Below, in pieces: positions 16,856 through 26,738 of a stretch of 64,000 nt of DNA (position 1 is its first letter; every line of letters begins with the position of its first letter). Made by a program: the position numbers and the translations under genes. Below the pieces are notes generated by a model. The model was given only the letters and a program-made list of their open reading frames with translations, was not told the DNA's origin and did no database searches. The DNA comes from Duganella sp. SG902 (GTDB lineage Bacteria > Pseudomonadota > Gammaproteobacteria > Burkholderiales > Burkholderiaceae_D). The stretch lies in the NCBI RefSeq assembly GCF_013376005.1, contig NZ_JABMJK010000005.1, positions 310,001 through 374,000 of the forward strand. The letters run 5' to 3'.

Positions 16856-17728
16856 ATGAAAAAAATCATTCCGACTTTGTTGGCTGTGTGCGCATGCGCC
16901 GCTGCCGGCGCGCAGGACATGGGCAAGCTGCTGGCCACCGGCGGCGTGTCGCAGGTGGAGGGCGCGGGCGGCGGCGGCATCACGCCGTGGGCGCTGATCA
17001 GCGGCTATGGCACGCGCGACAGCTGGGGCGCCAACGCGCACTACACCCACCTCAGCACGCAGGACTACAAGTTGCATACCTACGGCGTCACGGCCGGCAT
17101 CGCGGACCGTCTCGAGGTGTCCTTCGCCAACCAGGAGTTCACCGGCAGCCTGGCCCCGCTCGACAAGCTGAACATCAAGCAGGACATCGTCGGTCTCAAG
17201 CTGAAAGTGCTGGGCGACGCGGTGTACGAGCAGGATGTGTGGCTGCCGCAGGTGGCCATCGGCGTCATGTACAAGAAGAACAAGGGCGTGCGCGGACTGG
17301 AGGCGCTGGGCGTCACCAACGTCAAGCAGCTGGGCGCGAAGGACGACAGCGGCTACGACTACTATGTGTCCGCCACCAAGATCTATCTGGAGCACAGCCT
17401 GCTGCTGAACGCGACGCTGCGCGCCACCCGCGCCAACCAGATGGGCATCCTCGGCTTCGGCGGCGACCGGAACGACGACACGCGCCTGATGCCGGAATTC
17501 TCGGCGGCCTATCTCATCAACCGCAAGCTGGCGCTGGGCGCCGAGTACCGCCGCAAACCGCACAACCTCGGCGTGGACGACGAGAAGGCGTACTACGACG
17601 CCTTCATCGCCTGGTTCCCGACCAAGAACTTCTCGGTGACGGCGGCGTACGCCAACCTGGGCGACATCACCATCTTCAATCCGAAGAAGCAGAAGGGCTG
17701 GTACCTGTCGCTGCAGGCCGGCTTCTAG
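16856..17728 (+). CDS. DUF3034 outer-membrane beta-barrel protein
   Basis: This 290-residue protein has a signal peptide (cleavage about residue 19, AAGAQ) and alternating beta-strand patterns with a final aromatic residue (YLSLQAGF), typical of an outer-membrane barrel. The start of the mature part (LLATGGVSQVEGAGGGGITPWALI) and the end (NFSVTAAYANLGDITIF) are characteristic of DUF3034. The family has no established function. It follows the exported globin, and its stop codon overlaps the stop of the convergent cyanase gene by 2 nt. Confidence 0.85.
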   Translation: MKKIIPTLLAVCACAAAGAQDMGKLLATGGVSQVEGAGGGGITPWALISGYGTRDSWGANAHYTHLSTQDYKLHTYGVTAGIADRLEVSFANQEFTGSLAPLDKLNIKQDIVGLKLKVLGDAVYEQDVWLPQVAIGVMYKKNKGVRGLEALGVTNVKQLGAKDDSGYDYYVSATKIYLEHSLLLNATLRATRANQMGILGFGGDRNDDTRLMPEFSAAYLINRKLALGAEYRRKPHNLGVDDEKAYYDAFIAWFPTKNFSVTAAYANLGDITIFNPKKQKGWYLSLQAGF

Positions 17729-18168
17729 TAGCTTTTGTAGGGCAGGAATTTACCGCTCAGCACTACCTGCACGCGGTCGCCCTTGGGGTCGGCTTCACGC
17801 TGGATGTCCATCGAGAAGTCGATCGCGCTCATGATGCCGTCGCCGAATTCCTCGTGGATCAATTCCTTGATGGTGGTGCCGTACACGCTGACGATTTCAT
17901 ACCAGCGGTAGATCAGCGGATCGGTCGGCACGGCGCTGGGCAGTGAACCTTTATAGGGCACGATCTGCAGCCAGGCGGCTTCCTCGTCGGTCAGTTCGAA
18001 CAGCTCCTGCGCCTTGTCGGCCTGCTCGCGGTTGAAGGTCATCTGGCCGAGCAGCGCGGCGGTGGTCCATTCCTTGCTCTGGCCGAAGTGCGTGGCGATG
18101 TCGGCCCAGCGCATTTTGCGCGACACTTTGGCGGACAGGATTTTTTGCGTGACTTGGTTGCGGTCCAT
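17725..18168 (-). CDS. cynS: Cyanate hydratase (cyanase)
   Basis: Cyanase converts cyanate and bicarbonate to ammonia and carbon dioxide. The 147-residue protein has the N-terminal helix-turn-helix-like domain and the catalytic triad of the decamer: R88 and E91 in PLIYRWYEIVSVYG and S114 in FGDGIMSAIDF. Length is the family norm. No cynT carbonic anhydrase, cynX or CynR gene is adjacent. It is convergent with the DUF3034 gene and separated from the upstream thioredoxin-like gene by 53 nt, so an independent promoter is possible. Confidence 0.97.
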   Translation of the reverse strand: MDRNQVTQKILSAKVSRKMRWADIATHFGQSKEWTTAALLGQMTFNREQADKAQELFELTDEEAAWLQIVPYKGSLPSAVPTDPLIYRWYEIVSVYGTTIKELIHEEFGDGIMSAIDFSMDIQREADPKGDRVQVVLSGKFLPYKSY

Positions 18169-18221
18169 GGCGGCTTCCCTTGTGGTTGGAGAAGCCAGTT
18201 ACCATGCAAGCGGCGTGCCAA

Positions 18222-18730
18222 TCAGCCCTTGAGCGACTCCGCCAACAGCTTGTGCAGGGCCGGGAAGTCCGGCTCGCCCAGGTAGCGCTTGAGGATCTTG
18301 CCATCCTTGCCGATCACGAAGGTGGTTGGCGTCATGGCGACGTTGCCGTAGGCCTTGGCGGCCGAGCCGTCCGTGTCCAGCGCGACCTTGAACGGCAGCT
18401 GGCGCGTCTCGGCGTAGTTCAGCACGTAGTTGGGCGGGTCGTAATTCATCGCCACGGCGACGAACTCCAGGCCGTCGGCCTTGAACTTGTTGTAGGTGTC
18501 GACCATCTTGGGCATCTCGGCCACGCAGGTGGTGCACGAGGTGGCCCAGAAGTTGACCATCACCACCTTGCCCTTCAGGCTCTCGGGCGTGATCTTCTCG
18601 CCCTTGATGCTCATGAAGGTCAGCTCGGGCGCCACCTCGCGCTTGGACACGGTGGCGTAGGCGCCAAAGCCGATGGCGGCGATCGCCACGGCGGCGATCA
18701 CCGGTTTGATCCAGGCGCGGGAGGCGTCGC

Positions 18731-18734
<4 letters not shown>
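18222..18734 (-). CDS. TlpA-family membrane-anchored thiol-disulfide protein
   Basis: This 170-residue protein begins MSDASRAWIKP; the chosen ATG overlaps the preceding dolP stop (ATGA). One N-terminal membrane anchor (about residues 10-28) is followed by a periplasmic thioredoxin fold with redox motif C67-TT-C70 in NFWATSCTTC and the cis-Pro loop MTPTTFVI. This is the TlpA/ResA group that reduces or oxidises specific periplasmic proteins, for example in cytochrome maturation. Co-translation with dolP and diaA suggests an envelope role here. The physiological partner is unknown. Confidence 0.9.
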
Positions 18735-20042
<1,308 letters not shown>

Positions 20043-20393
20043 TTACATCTCCAGCACGTTTTGTATCCATGACAACTTCTCATTGTCGATGGCAATCAGA
20101 TCGAAGCGGCACGGCGGCGGGATCTTGTGGCGTAAAAGATAATATTGCGCGGCGCGCAACAGGCGCTGCTGCTTGGCCGGGGTGACGCTGTAGACGGCGC
20201 CGCCGTAGCGCGCGCCGGCGCGCCGCCGCACCTCCACGAACACCAGCGTCGGCCCCTCCAGCATGATGAGGTCGATCTCGCCGGCCTTGCACAGGAAATT
20301 GCGCTCCAGCAGCGTCAGGCCCTGGGCGAGGAGGTGGCTGAGCGCCCGGTCCTCGCCCTGCCGGCCCAGCCGCTGCTGTGGGGTGCGCGGCAT
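20043..20393 (-). CDS. yraN: YraN / UPF0102 family nuclease-like protein
   Basis: This 116-residue protein has the restriction-endonuclease-like core: RLGRQGEDRALSHLLAQG, then RNFLCKAGEIDLIMLEGPTLVFVEVRRR. The D-(x)-ExK-like site reads E-I-D ... V-E-V-R, with Arg where a Lys is common, a variation frequent in this family. Its biological role is unsettled; a Holliday-junction or repair nuclease role has been suggested for the fold. It lies 7 nt after lpoA and in the conserved lpoA-yraN-diaA-dolP order. Confidence 0.92.
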   Translation of the reverse strand: MPRTPQQRLGRQGEDRALSHLLAQGLTLLERNFLCKAGEIDLIMLEGPTLVFVEVRRRAGARYGGAVYSVTPAKQQRLLRAAQYYLLRHKIPPPCRFDLIAIDNEKLSWIQNVLEM

Positions 20394-20400
20394 GGCATCC

Positions 20401-21816
20401 TCATGGGCGGGCCGGCTGCGGGGCGCCGTTCTGGTAGATGGCCGGTTGCTCGACGCGCTCGAAACTGGCCGGGCCCTGGCCGAAGTCGACGGTCAGCTTG
20501 CCGGTCACGCCGTCCAGCTGGAAGCGGCCGGCCGGATGGCGGGCGATCTCGCGCGCCACGCGGAAGGCGTCGATGCCGAGCGCGTACAGGCGCGCCATGT
20601 CGGCGCTGCCGACCCCGGTCTGCAGCGAACGCGGATACACCATCACCGCCGGGTGGTCGCGCTGGACCTGCCACGGCAGGTCCAGCAGGCGCACACCCTC
20701 CAGGTCGCGGCCGGGGAAGCCGGCGCCCGGATTCAGCGCCGAGGTGCCGTAGATCGGCAGGTTGGCGAATTGCTCGGTCGGCACGGTTGGTGGCGGCGGC
20801 AGTTTGTCGGCGGTGCTGAAAATCGGGTTGTCCGGCTCGGTGGTCAGCACACTGCCCAGGGCGATGCGCAGCTGGCGGGTCTGGTCGGCGCCCATGGCCG
20901 AGAACAGCACGGCCGGGGTGTCCTGGCGCAGGCGGGCGCGCAGTTGCACCAGTTCCGGATCGCTGAGGTAGCCGTCCGGCGCGCTCAGCTCGACGATGCG
21001 CAGCGGCCGGCCGAGCCGCCCTTCCCACTGGTTGGCAAAGGCCGTCGCCACGCGGCGCTGCCAGGCCGAGTTGGTGGTCAGCACCAGCGCGCCGCCGCTC
21101 GGCTGGTCGGCGGCGGCCCATTGCGCGGCCTGGCGCGCCTCTTCCTCGATCGACAGGCCGATGGCCAGCATTTGCGGCGGCAGCGCCGCGCCGGTCTGGC
21201 CATGGCCCTCGGGATAATTCAAGGCGATGGTGGGCTTGCTGACCAGCGAACTGCCGGCCACGGCCGCCACCGCCGTGCGCGACAGCGGACCCACCACGAT
21301 GTCCTGGTCCTGCAGCGCGCGGGCGTAGGCGCCCAGGATGTCCTGCGGCACGTCGCCGGTTTCCACCACCGTGACGGTGATGTTGTCGCGGTCGCGCTCG
21401 AGGCCGGCCATGAAGCCGGCGCGCACCGATTCGGCGGCCGCGCCCAGCGTGTCCGAATGCAGCGGCAGCAGCAGGCCGATGCGGACCGGGGCGCCCGACG
21501 GCGGCGCGTTGTCGTTGACGAAGCGCGCCCCGGTGTCGGCCTGGCGGATGGCCGGCTGGCCGCTGGCGCCATCGCCCGCATCAGGCTCGGCGGTGGCGCC
21601 GGGCATGGTCACGGCGAACACCTCGGCCGGCGGCAGGTCCGGTCCGGGCGGCGCCTTGGGCGGCGGCGGCGCGGGAGGCTGGACGGGCGGCGGCGGCAGA
21701 CTTGTTTTTGCCGGCTGGGGCGAGCACAATCCTCCCGGCGCGTCGCAAAACGGCGTGCTGCATGCACTCAGCACCGCGGCGGCCATGCACAGCAGCGTCA
21801 ACCTCACACTTTTCAT
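20401..21816 (-). CDS. lpoA: Penicillin-binding protein activator LpoA
   Basis: LpoA is an outer-membrane lipoprotein that stimulates PBP1A peptidoglycan synthesis. The 471-residue protein starts MKSVRLTLLCMAAAVLSAC with C19 in the lipobox. A Pro-rich linker (about 30-75) precedes a periplasmic-binding-like domain (IGLLLPLHSDTLGAAAESVRAGFMAG onward). The N-terminal TPR part of E. coli LpoA seems to be absent: the protein is shorter than the about 680 residues of E. coli, as in other betaproteobacteria. The start chosen is the ATG at 21816, 10 bp from divergent rsmI. Confidence 0.88.
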   Translation of the reverse strand: MKSVRLTLLCMAAAVLSACSTPFCDAPGGLCSPQPAKTSLPPPPVQPPAPPPPKAPPGPDLPPAEVFAVTMPGATAEPDAGDGASGQPAIRQADTGARFVNDNAPPSGAPVRIGLLLPLHSDTLGAAAESVRAGFMAGLERDRDNITVTVVETGDVPQDILGAYARALQDQDIVVGPLSRTAVAAVAGSSLVSKPTIALNYPEGHGQTGAALPPQMLAIGLSIEEEARQAAQWAAADQPSGGALVLTTNSAWQRRVATAFANQWEGRLGRPLRIVELSAPDGYLSDPELVQLRARLRQDTPAVLFSAMGADQTRQLRIALGSVLTTEPDNPIFSTADKLPPPPTVPTEQFANLPIYGTSALNPGAGFPGRDLEGVRLLDLPWQVQRDHPAVMVYPRSLQTGVGSADMARLYALGIDAFRVAREIARHPAGRFQLDGVTGKLTVDFGQGPASFERVEQPAIYQNGAPQPARP

Positions 21817-21826
21817 CCTACCTCCA

Positions 21827-22729
21827 ATGAGCGACCACGTATCCAGTTCCATCGCCAGCCTGCCCGTCCTGGGCGAAACGGCGCACCAGACCTATCCTAG
21901 CGCAACCTTGTACGTCGTGGCGACCCCCATCGGGAATGTGACCGATATTAGCCTGCGCGCGCTGCACGTTTTGAGCTTGGTCAATGCTGTTGCATGCGAG
22001 GACACGCGCAATACCGCCACCTTGATGAACCGCTTCGGCCTGCACAAGCCCTTGATCGCCGCGCATCAGCACAATGAGCGTGAGGCGGCGGAAACCTTGA
22101 TTGCGCGATTGCAAGCTGGGGAGCGGATCGCGCTGGTCTCGGACGCCGGCACGCCGGCGGTGTCCGATCCGGGCGCGCGCATCGTGGACGCGGTGCGCGC
22201 GGCTGGACTGCGCGTGCTGCCGCTGCCGGGCGCCTCGGCGGCGGTGACGGCCTTGTCCGCCAGCGGGCTGGTGAACGATCAGTTTTACTTTGTCGGTTTC
22301 CTGCCGGCCAAGGCCAGGCAGCGGGAAAACTTCCTCGCCACGCTGCGCGCGGTGACGGCCACCATGGTGTTTTACGAGGCGCCGCACCGCATCCTGGACT
22401 GCGCCGCCGCGTTGGCCTCGGTGTTCGAGCCGACCCGGCAAGTGGTGTTCGCGCGCGAGCTGACCAAGATGTTCGAGGAAATCCACCGCTGCCCGCTGTC
22501 CGAGGCGGAAGCGTGGATCAAGGCCGACGCGCACCGGGAAAAAGGCGAGTTCGTGGTGCTGCTGGAAGGCGCCGCGCCGGCCGATGACGAAAACGACGTG
22601 GAGGCGGACCGCTTGCTGCAAATCCTGCTGGCGGAACTGCCTGTCAAACAGGCGGCCGGCCTGGCCGCGCAAATCACCGGCCGCAAGAAGAACGCGCTGT
22701 ACGACCGCGCGCTGGAGCTCAAGGGCTAA
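21827..22729 (+). CDS. rsmI: 16S rRNA 2'-O-ribose methyltransferase RsmI
   Basis: RsmI methylates the 2'-hydroxyl of C1402 in 16S rRNA using S-adenosylmethionine. The 300-residue protein has the tetrapyrrole-methylase fold with ATLYVVATPIGNVTDISLRAL, CEDTRNTATLM, LVSDAGTPAVSDPG and LPGASAAVTALSASGL, all diagnostic. The start at 21827 gives the usual length; a longer frame upstream is only the complement of lpoA. Only 10 bp separate it from divergent lpoA, so its promoter must lie inside lpoA and vice versa. Confidence 0.97.
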   Translation: MSDHVSSSIASLPVLGETAHQTYPSATLYVVATPIGNVTDISLRALHVLSLVNAVACEDTRNTATLMNRFGLHKPLIAAHQHNEREAAETLIARLQAGERIALVSDAGTPAVSDPGARIVDAVRAAGLRVLPLPGASAAVTALSASGLVNDQFYFVGFLPAKARQRENFLATLRAVTATMVFYEAPHRILDCAAALASVFEPTRQVVFARELTKMFEEIHRCPLSEAEAWIKADAHREKGEFVVLLEGAAPADDENDVEADRLLQILLAELPVKQAAGLAAQITGRKKNALYDRALELKG

Positions 22730-23331
22730 AACTTGCAGTGCTTGTCGAACGCCCAGACCAGCGGGGCAAGCAGGCCTGCCCCCGCGCCGGCCTGCAGGCA
22801 GTCATATTTCTTGGCGCTGGCGACGCCTTTTTGCAGCTGGGTCTGATGGTCCTCAGGGGACAGCGGATGGGCTTCCAGCTGTGCCGCCAGCGTGCCCGGG
22901 GTGGCCTTCTCCTTCGCCACGCTGCGCGCGGTTTTCAGCGCTTCATCCATATTGAACTTCTTCTGTTGCTGATCCGGGTAAAGCGGATCGGGCGTCGCGG
23001 TGATGGGCTGCGTCGCGGGCGATGGCTGCGCCTGCTGCGCGATGGCCGCCGGCGCCGGGGCGCGCTCGGGCGGCGCGGCCCGGACCGGCTCGCGCTTGCG
23101 CCGCGGTTCCGGCCTGAGCGGCGGCGGCTCGACCTTGGCCACCACTTTCGGCGGCGCCGGCGGCTGCAGCCACACCGTCATCGTCCGCGCCGGCTGTTGC
23201 TGCGCGGGCGGGCTGGAAAGTCGATAGCCGAACAGCAACACGGTGTGCAGCGCCAGCGAGATGGCAACCCCCGCGATGATGCCGGGACGCCGCAGCCGGG
23301 CCGGCCTGTCGAATGAAATTGTCGCACTCAT
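22726..23331 (-). CDS. TonB-like proline-rich membrane-anchored protein
   Basis: This 201-residue protein starts MSATISFDRPARLRRPG. One N-terminal membrane span (about 18-38, GVAISLALHTVLLFG) is followed by a Pro/Lys/Arg-rich periplasmic spacer (PPAPPKVVAKVEPPPLRPEPRRKREPV), like TonB or TolA linkers. The C-terminal domain is small and ends CLQAGAGAGLLAPLVWAFDKHCKF with two cysteines; it does not look like a TonB C-terminal fold. Upstream extension beyond 23331 would translate the complement of the tRNA and is rejected. Its stop overlaps the rsmI stop. Function is unknown. Confidence 0.75.
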   Translation of the reverse strand: MSATISFDRPARLRRPGIIAGVAISLALHTVLLFGYRLSSPPAQQQPARTMTVWLQPPAPPKVVAKVEPPPLRPEPRRKREPVRAAPPERAPAPAAIAQQAQPSPATQPITATPDPLYPDQQQKKFNMDEALKTARSVAKEKATPGTLAAQLEAHPLSPEDHQTQLQKGVASAKKYDCLQAGAGAGLLAPLVWAFDKHCKF

Positions 23332-23367
23332 GATCTTTAGATAATAGCACCGAAGTGGATCGGGCAC

Positions 23368-23396
23368 TTGACGACCTTCACGCCAGGCTGTATTAT
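23368..23396 (+). promoter_or_regulatory. Sigma-70 promoter of tRNA-Pro
   Basis: TTGACG (23368-23373), a 17-nt spacer and TATTAT (23391-23396) form a near-consensus promoter; transcription would start about 23403, 4 nt before the tRNA. Confidence 0.85.
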
Positions 23397-23406
23397 CTTG
23401 CTTCTT

Positions 23407-23483
<77 letters not shown>

Positions 23484-23490
23484 AAATCTA

Positions 23491-23530
23491 AAAACCCTGT
23501 TTGATGGCAACGTCAAACGGGGTTTTTTCC
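23491..23530 (+). terminator. Intrinsic terminator after tRNA-Pro
   Basis: A 14-nt stem (AAAACCCTGTTTGA / TCAAACGGGGTTTT with one mismatch), an 8-nt loop and a T-tract (TTTTTT) follow the tRNA by 7 nt. Confidence 0.85.
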
Positions 23531-23589
23531 TTTTCACTCCCGATTTTGGCCCCTTCGTCGCACGGGCCGTCGCGGCACCCCGCCAGCGC

Positions 23590-23595
23590 TAGAAT
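23590..23595 (+). promoter_or_regulatory. -10 box (TAGAAT) for the histidine kinase, leaderless type
   Basis: TAGAAT ends 6 nt before the kinase ATG, with no ribosome-binding site between. The spacing is identical to that at lipB (6030) and the BrkB-like gene (53776). No consensus -35 is visible. Confidence 0.45.
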
Positions 23596-23601
23596 GGCCA
23601 C

Positions 23602-24897
23602 ATGAATACGACACCCTTCTACCTCAAGCCCGCCGAAGTCAGGCACGATCCGCGACTGGTGTGGCGTTACCGTTGGCAATCGCTGCTGCGCAATTGGGCG
23701 GCGGTCGCCATCATCGGCGTGCTCGTCCTGGTGGTGCTGCTGGGATTCCTGTTCTCCCTGCCGAACCGCCCAGCCTTGCACGCCGGCGGCTGGACGTGGA
23801 TCAACATCTTCTTTGGCGTGGTATGGCCGGTGCTGGTGCCTATGATCATCGGCAACAACCTGGCGCTGGCGCGCCTGAAAGAGCTGTCCGAGGCCGGCAC
23901 CCCGCTGACCGAGGAAATGATCAGCTCGCGGCCCCGCCGCACGTTGATCTCGCCGCTGGACCCGCTGACCACCTACAACGTCTGCACCGAAACCCTCTCC
24001 GGGCTGGCGGTTGGCATGGCGCTGGGGTATGGCGGACCGGCCGTGTTCCGCTACTCGCCGTTCGAAGGCAAGATCCTGATCGGCCCGCGCCGTCCGGTGT
24101 GGCTGACGCAGTGCACCGAGGTGCTGGTGGCCGGTGAACCGGGCCAGCCGGTCGAGGTGCGCATCCGCCGCCGCTTCGGCATGGATTTCTTCGCGGTCCA
24201 GCGCGGCGGCGCCTTGCAGGCGGTGGAGACGGTGGCGGCGCATCTGCGCGCCCAGTTCGAGCAAAAAGACCGCGCCCTGCGCGCCATCAGGCGCGAGGAG
24301 GAACTGGAGCGCGCGGCCCTGAACGCCAAGCTGTCCGCCTTGCAGGCGCAGGTCGAGCCGCACTTCCTGTTCAACACCCTGGCCAACCTCAAATACCTGA
24401 TCCGCACCGACGCCGACATGGCGCAGCAAATGCTCGACCACCTGGTCGGCTACCTGCAGAACGCCCTGCCCGACATGCGCTCGGTATCGTCGACGCTGGA
24501 ACGCGAGCTGGCGCTGGTGCGCGATTACCTGTCCATCATGCAGATCCGCATGGGCCAGCGGCTGCGCTTCCACATCCAGGCCGATGAGGTGGCGCTGGCC
24601 CAGCCCTTCCCGCCGGCGATGCTGATCTCGCTGGTGGAAAACGCCGTCAAGCATGGGCTGGAGCGCGCCAGCCGCGCCGGCGAAATCGTCATCACCGCCG
24701 CGCTGCATGGCGATGGCCTGCGGGTGCGGGTGTGCGATGATGGCGTCGGCCTGACCGAGCAGATGGGCCAAGGCTTCGGCCTGTCGAATATCCACGAGCG
24801 CCTGCAGCTGCTGTACGGCGAGCGCGCCTCGCTGTCGGTCGCTGCCGGGGAACACGGCGGCGTGGTCGCCACATTGACCATCAAGGAGCAAGGATGA
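23602..24897 (+). CDS. LytS/YehU-type sensor histidine kinase
   Basis: The kinase has 431 residues with two predicted membrane spans (about 32-55 and 66-86), a cytoplasmic linker, a coiled coil (about 215-245) and a His_kinase-type phosphoacceptor domain with H254 in QVEPHFLFNTLANLKYLI. The ATPase has N (LVENAVKHGLERA) and G (CDDGVGL, GFGLSNIHERL) boxes. No large extracellular sensor is present, so the signal is probably sensed in or near the membrane. It overlaps the LytTR response regulator by 4 nt (ATGA), forming a two-component pair. Confidence 0.95.
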   Translation: MNTTPFYLKPAEVRHDPRLVWRYRWQSLLRNWAAVAIIGVLVLVVLLGFLFSLPNRPALHAGGWTWINIFFGVVWPVLVPMIIGNNLALARLKELSEAGTPLTEEMISSRPRRTLISPLDPLTTYNVCTETLSGLAVGMALGYGGPAVFRYSPFEGKILIGPRRPVWLTQCTEVLVAGEPGQPVEVRIRRRFGMDFFAVQRGGALQAVETVAAHLRAQFEQKDRALRAIRREEELERAALNAKLSALQAQVEPHFLFNTLANLKYLIRTDADMAQQMLDHLVGYLQNALPDMRSVSSTLERELALVRDYLSIMQIRMGQRLRFHIQADEVALAQPFPPAMLISLVENAVKHGLERASRAGEIVITAALHGDGLRVRVCDDGVGLTEQMGQGFGLSNIHERLQLLYGERASLSVAAGEHGGVVATLTIKEQG

Positions 24898-25622
24898 CGA
24901 TCGCCTTGATCGTGGAAGACGAACCGCTGCTGGCCGCCGAGCTGCGCGACCAGCTGCAGGCGCTGTGGCCGGAGCTGGAGATCGCCGGCCACGCGGAAAA
25001 TGGTGTGGAGGCGGTGTCGATGCTGGAAGCGCTCAAGCCGGACGTGGTGTTCCTCGACATCCAGATCCCGGGCCTGAGCGGCATGGACGTCGCGCGGCAC
25101 GTGGCGGAGGCGACGCAGATCGTCTTCGTGACGGCCTACGCCGAGCACGCGGTGCAGGCATTTGAAGCGGGGGCGGTGGACTACATCGTCAAGCCGGTGA
25201 CGGCGGCGCGGCTGCTGCAAACGGTGAAGCGCCTGAAGACGCGCAGCGTGGCGCCGGTGCCGGCGGGCGTATGGCGGCAGCTGGCGCCAGCGCCGGTGCA
25301 GCACCTGAAGTGGATCAAGGCATCGGCCGGCAACACCGTGCGGCTGGTGATGGTGCGCGATGTGCTGTATTTCCAGTCCAACGACAAATACACGCGGGTG
25401 GTCACGCACGATGGCGACGCCTTGATCCGCCTGCCGCTGAAAAGCCTGATCGGCCAGCTGGATCCCACGCAGTTCGCGCAAATCCACCGCGGCGCCATCG
25501 TCAATCTGGAAGCGGTGGAGCGCATCGATCGCGACGGCACGGCGATGGAAATCCGCCTGCGAGGCCGGCCGGAAAAACTCGCCATCAGCGAAGCCTACAC
25601 CCGCCAGTTCCGGCAGATGTGA
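24894..25622 (+). CDS. LytTR-family response regulator
   Basis: This 242-residue protein has a receiver domain (residues 1-120) with acidic pocket E8/D9, phosphoacceptor D55 in VVFLDIQIPG, conserved T (FVTAY) and K (YIVKPV). A LytTR DNA-binding domain (about 140-240) carries the signature VLYFQSNDKYTRVVTHDGD and FAQIHRGAIVNLEAVERI. AlgR/LytR-type regulators bind tandem direct repeats upstream of envelope or adhesion genes; no target is obvious here. The stop codon overlaps the first base of the long palindrome B. Confidence 0.95.
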   Translation: MTIALIVEDEPLLAAELRDQLQALWPELEIAGHAENGVEAVSMLEALKPDVVFLDIQIPGLSGMDVARHVAEATQIVFVTAYAEHAVQAFEAGAVDYIVKPVTAARLLQTVKRLKTRSVAPVPAGVWRQLAPAPVQHLKWIKASAGNTVRLVMVRDVLYFQSNDKYTRVVTHDGDALIRLPLKSLIGQLDPTQFAQIHRGAIVNLEAVERIDRDGTAMEIRLRGRPEKLAISEAYTRQFRQM

Positions 25623-25708
25623 ATCCGGGGTCAGGTCCTCCATTTCTACACGGCCTCAGCTGTGGCGCAGCTGAGGCCGTGTAGAAATGGAGGACCTGAC
25701 CCCGGATT
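25622..25708. repeat. Long perfect palindrome, GGGGTCAG family (copy B)
   Basis: Two perfect 41-bp arms (25622-25662, 25668-25708) and a 5-nt loop TGGCG. The ends read CCGGGGTCAGGTCCTCC and the inner part CATTTCTACAC is shared with copy D. It begins on the last base of the response regulator stop codon and can serve as its terminator. Confidence 0.9.
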
Positions 25709-25710
25709 GC

Positions 25711-25812
25711 TAAGTTAAGGGCCGTCATTCCCGCGCAGGCGGGAATGACGGCTCATCAGTTTGTGGTCGAAAAGGGCTTAACTTACCGGCATGAGGACCT
25801 GACCCGGATTTT
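25711..25812. repeat. Nested repeat block: outer TAAGTTAAG inverted repeat around a GCGGGAATGACG palindrome plus a decayed GGGGTCAG end
   Basis: TAAGTTAAG (25711-25719) and CTTAACTTA (25777-25785) enclose the palindrome 25721-25752 (GCCGTCATTCCCGC and its complement around GCAG). At 25791-25812 GAGGACCTGACCCGG is a degenerate right end of the same family as copy B. The block lies between the LytTR gene and the HMG-CoA lyase stop and contains no gene. Confidence 0.75.
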
Positions 25813-25825
25813 GATTGTTATGTTA

Positions 25826-26737
25826 TCAAGCGGCACGTTTGGCGGCGATGGCGTTGCCGGCGCGGCTGGCGCCTTTGCGGTTGAGGAACTGCGAGATGAA
25901 CTGGCCCGCGTCCACCACGATATCGAGGTCGATGCCGGTCTCGATGCCCAGCCCCTGCATCATGTACAGCACATCCTCGGTGGCGACATTGCCGGTCGCA
26001 CCCTTGGCATACGGGCAGCCGCCCAGGCCCGATACCGACGAGTGGTAAATCGCAATGCCCAGCTCCAGGCTGCCGTAGATGTTGGCCAGCGCCTGGCCAT
26101 AGGTATCGTGGAAGTGGCCCGACAAGCCGTCCACGCGGAATTCGCGGATGGCGCGCTCCATCACCGCCTGCGTCTTGCGCGGCGTCGCCACGCCGATGGT
26201 GTCGGCGATGTCGATTTCATCGCAGCCCAGGTCGCGCATGCGGCCCACCACGTCGGCCACCGCGTCCAGCGGCACCTCGCCCTGATACGGACAGCCGAAG
26301 GCGCAGCTGATGCTGCCGCGCAGGCGGATGCCGTGCTCCCTGGCCGCCTTCGCCACGCCTTCGAAGCGCGCGATCGATTCGGCGATCGAGCAGTTGATGT
26401 TCTTTTGCGAGAAGGCTTCCGAGGCGGAGCCGAAGATCACCACTTCGCCGGCCTTGGCCGCCAGCGCCGCCTCGAAGCCCTGCATGTTGGGCGTGAGCGC
26501 GGAATAGATCACACCCGGCTTGCGCTCGATCGCCGCCATCACCTCGGCGCTGGTGGCCATCTGCGGCACCCACTTCGGCGACACGAAGGCCGCCGCCTCG
26601 ATGTTCTGGAAGCCGGCGCTGGTGAGGCGGTTCACCAGCTCGATCTTGATCTCGGCCGGGACGTTTTCCTTTTCATTTTGCAGGCCGTCGCGCGGGCCGA
26701 CTTCAACGATTTTGACTTGTTTCGGTAAGCTGCTCAT
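25826..26737 (-). CDS. liuE: Hydroxymethylglutaryl-CoA lyase
   Basis: HMG-CoA lyase cleaves 3-hydroxy-3-methylglutaryl-CoA to acetyl-CoA and acetoacetate, the last step of leucine degradation. The 303-residue TIM-barrel protein has VGPRDGLQNE (metal and substrate binding), the conserved IAAAFVSPKWVPQM-like segment, HFHDTYGQALANI with metal-binding His residues, and the signature GLGGCPYAKGATGN with the catalytic Cys. It is the last gene of the minus-strand block 36.6-25.8 kb, following ghrA by 1 nt. Confidence 0.96.
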   Translation of the reverse strand: MSSLPKQVKIVEVGPRDGLQNEKENVPAEIKIELVNRLTSAGFQNIEAAAFVSPKWVPQMATSAEVMAAIERKPGVIYSALTPNMQGFEAALAAKAGEVVIFGSASEAFSQKNINCSIAESIARFEGVAKAAREHGIRLRGSISCAFGCPYQGEVPLDAVADVVGRMRDLGCDEIDIADTIGVATPRKTQAVMERAIREFRVDGLSGHFHDTYGQALANIYGSLELGIAIYHSSVSGLGGCPYAKGATGNVATEDVLYMMQGLGIETGIDLDIVVDAGQFISQFLNRKGASRAGNAIAAKRAA

Positions 26738-26738
26738 T

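Noticed and set aside
25721..25752. Palindromes considered as CRISPR repeats
   Set aside because: Copies are scattered at different loci and not regularly spaced; no cas genes are present.
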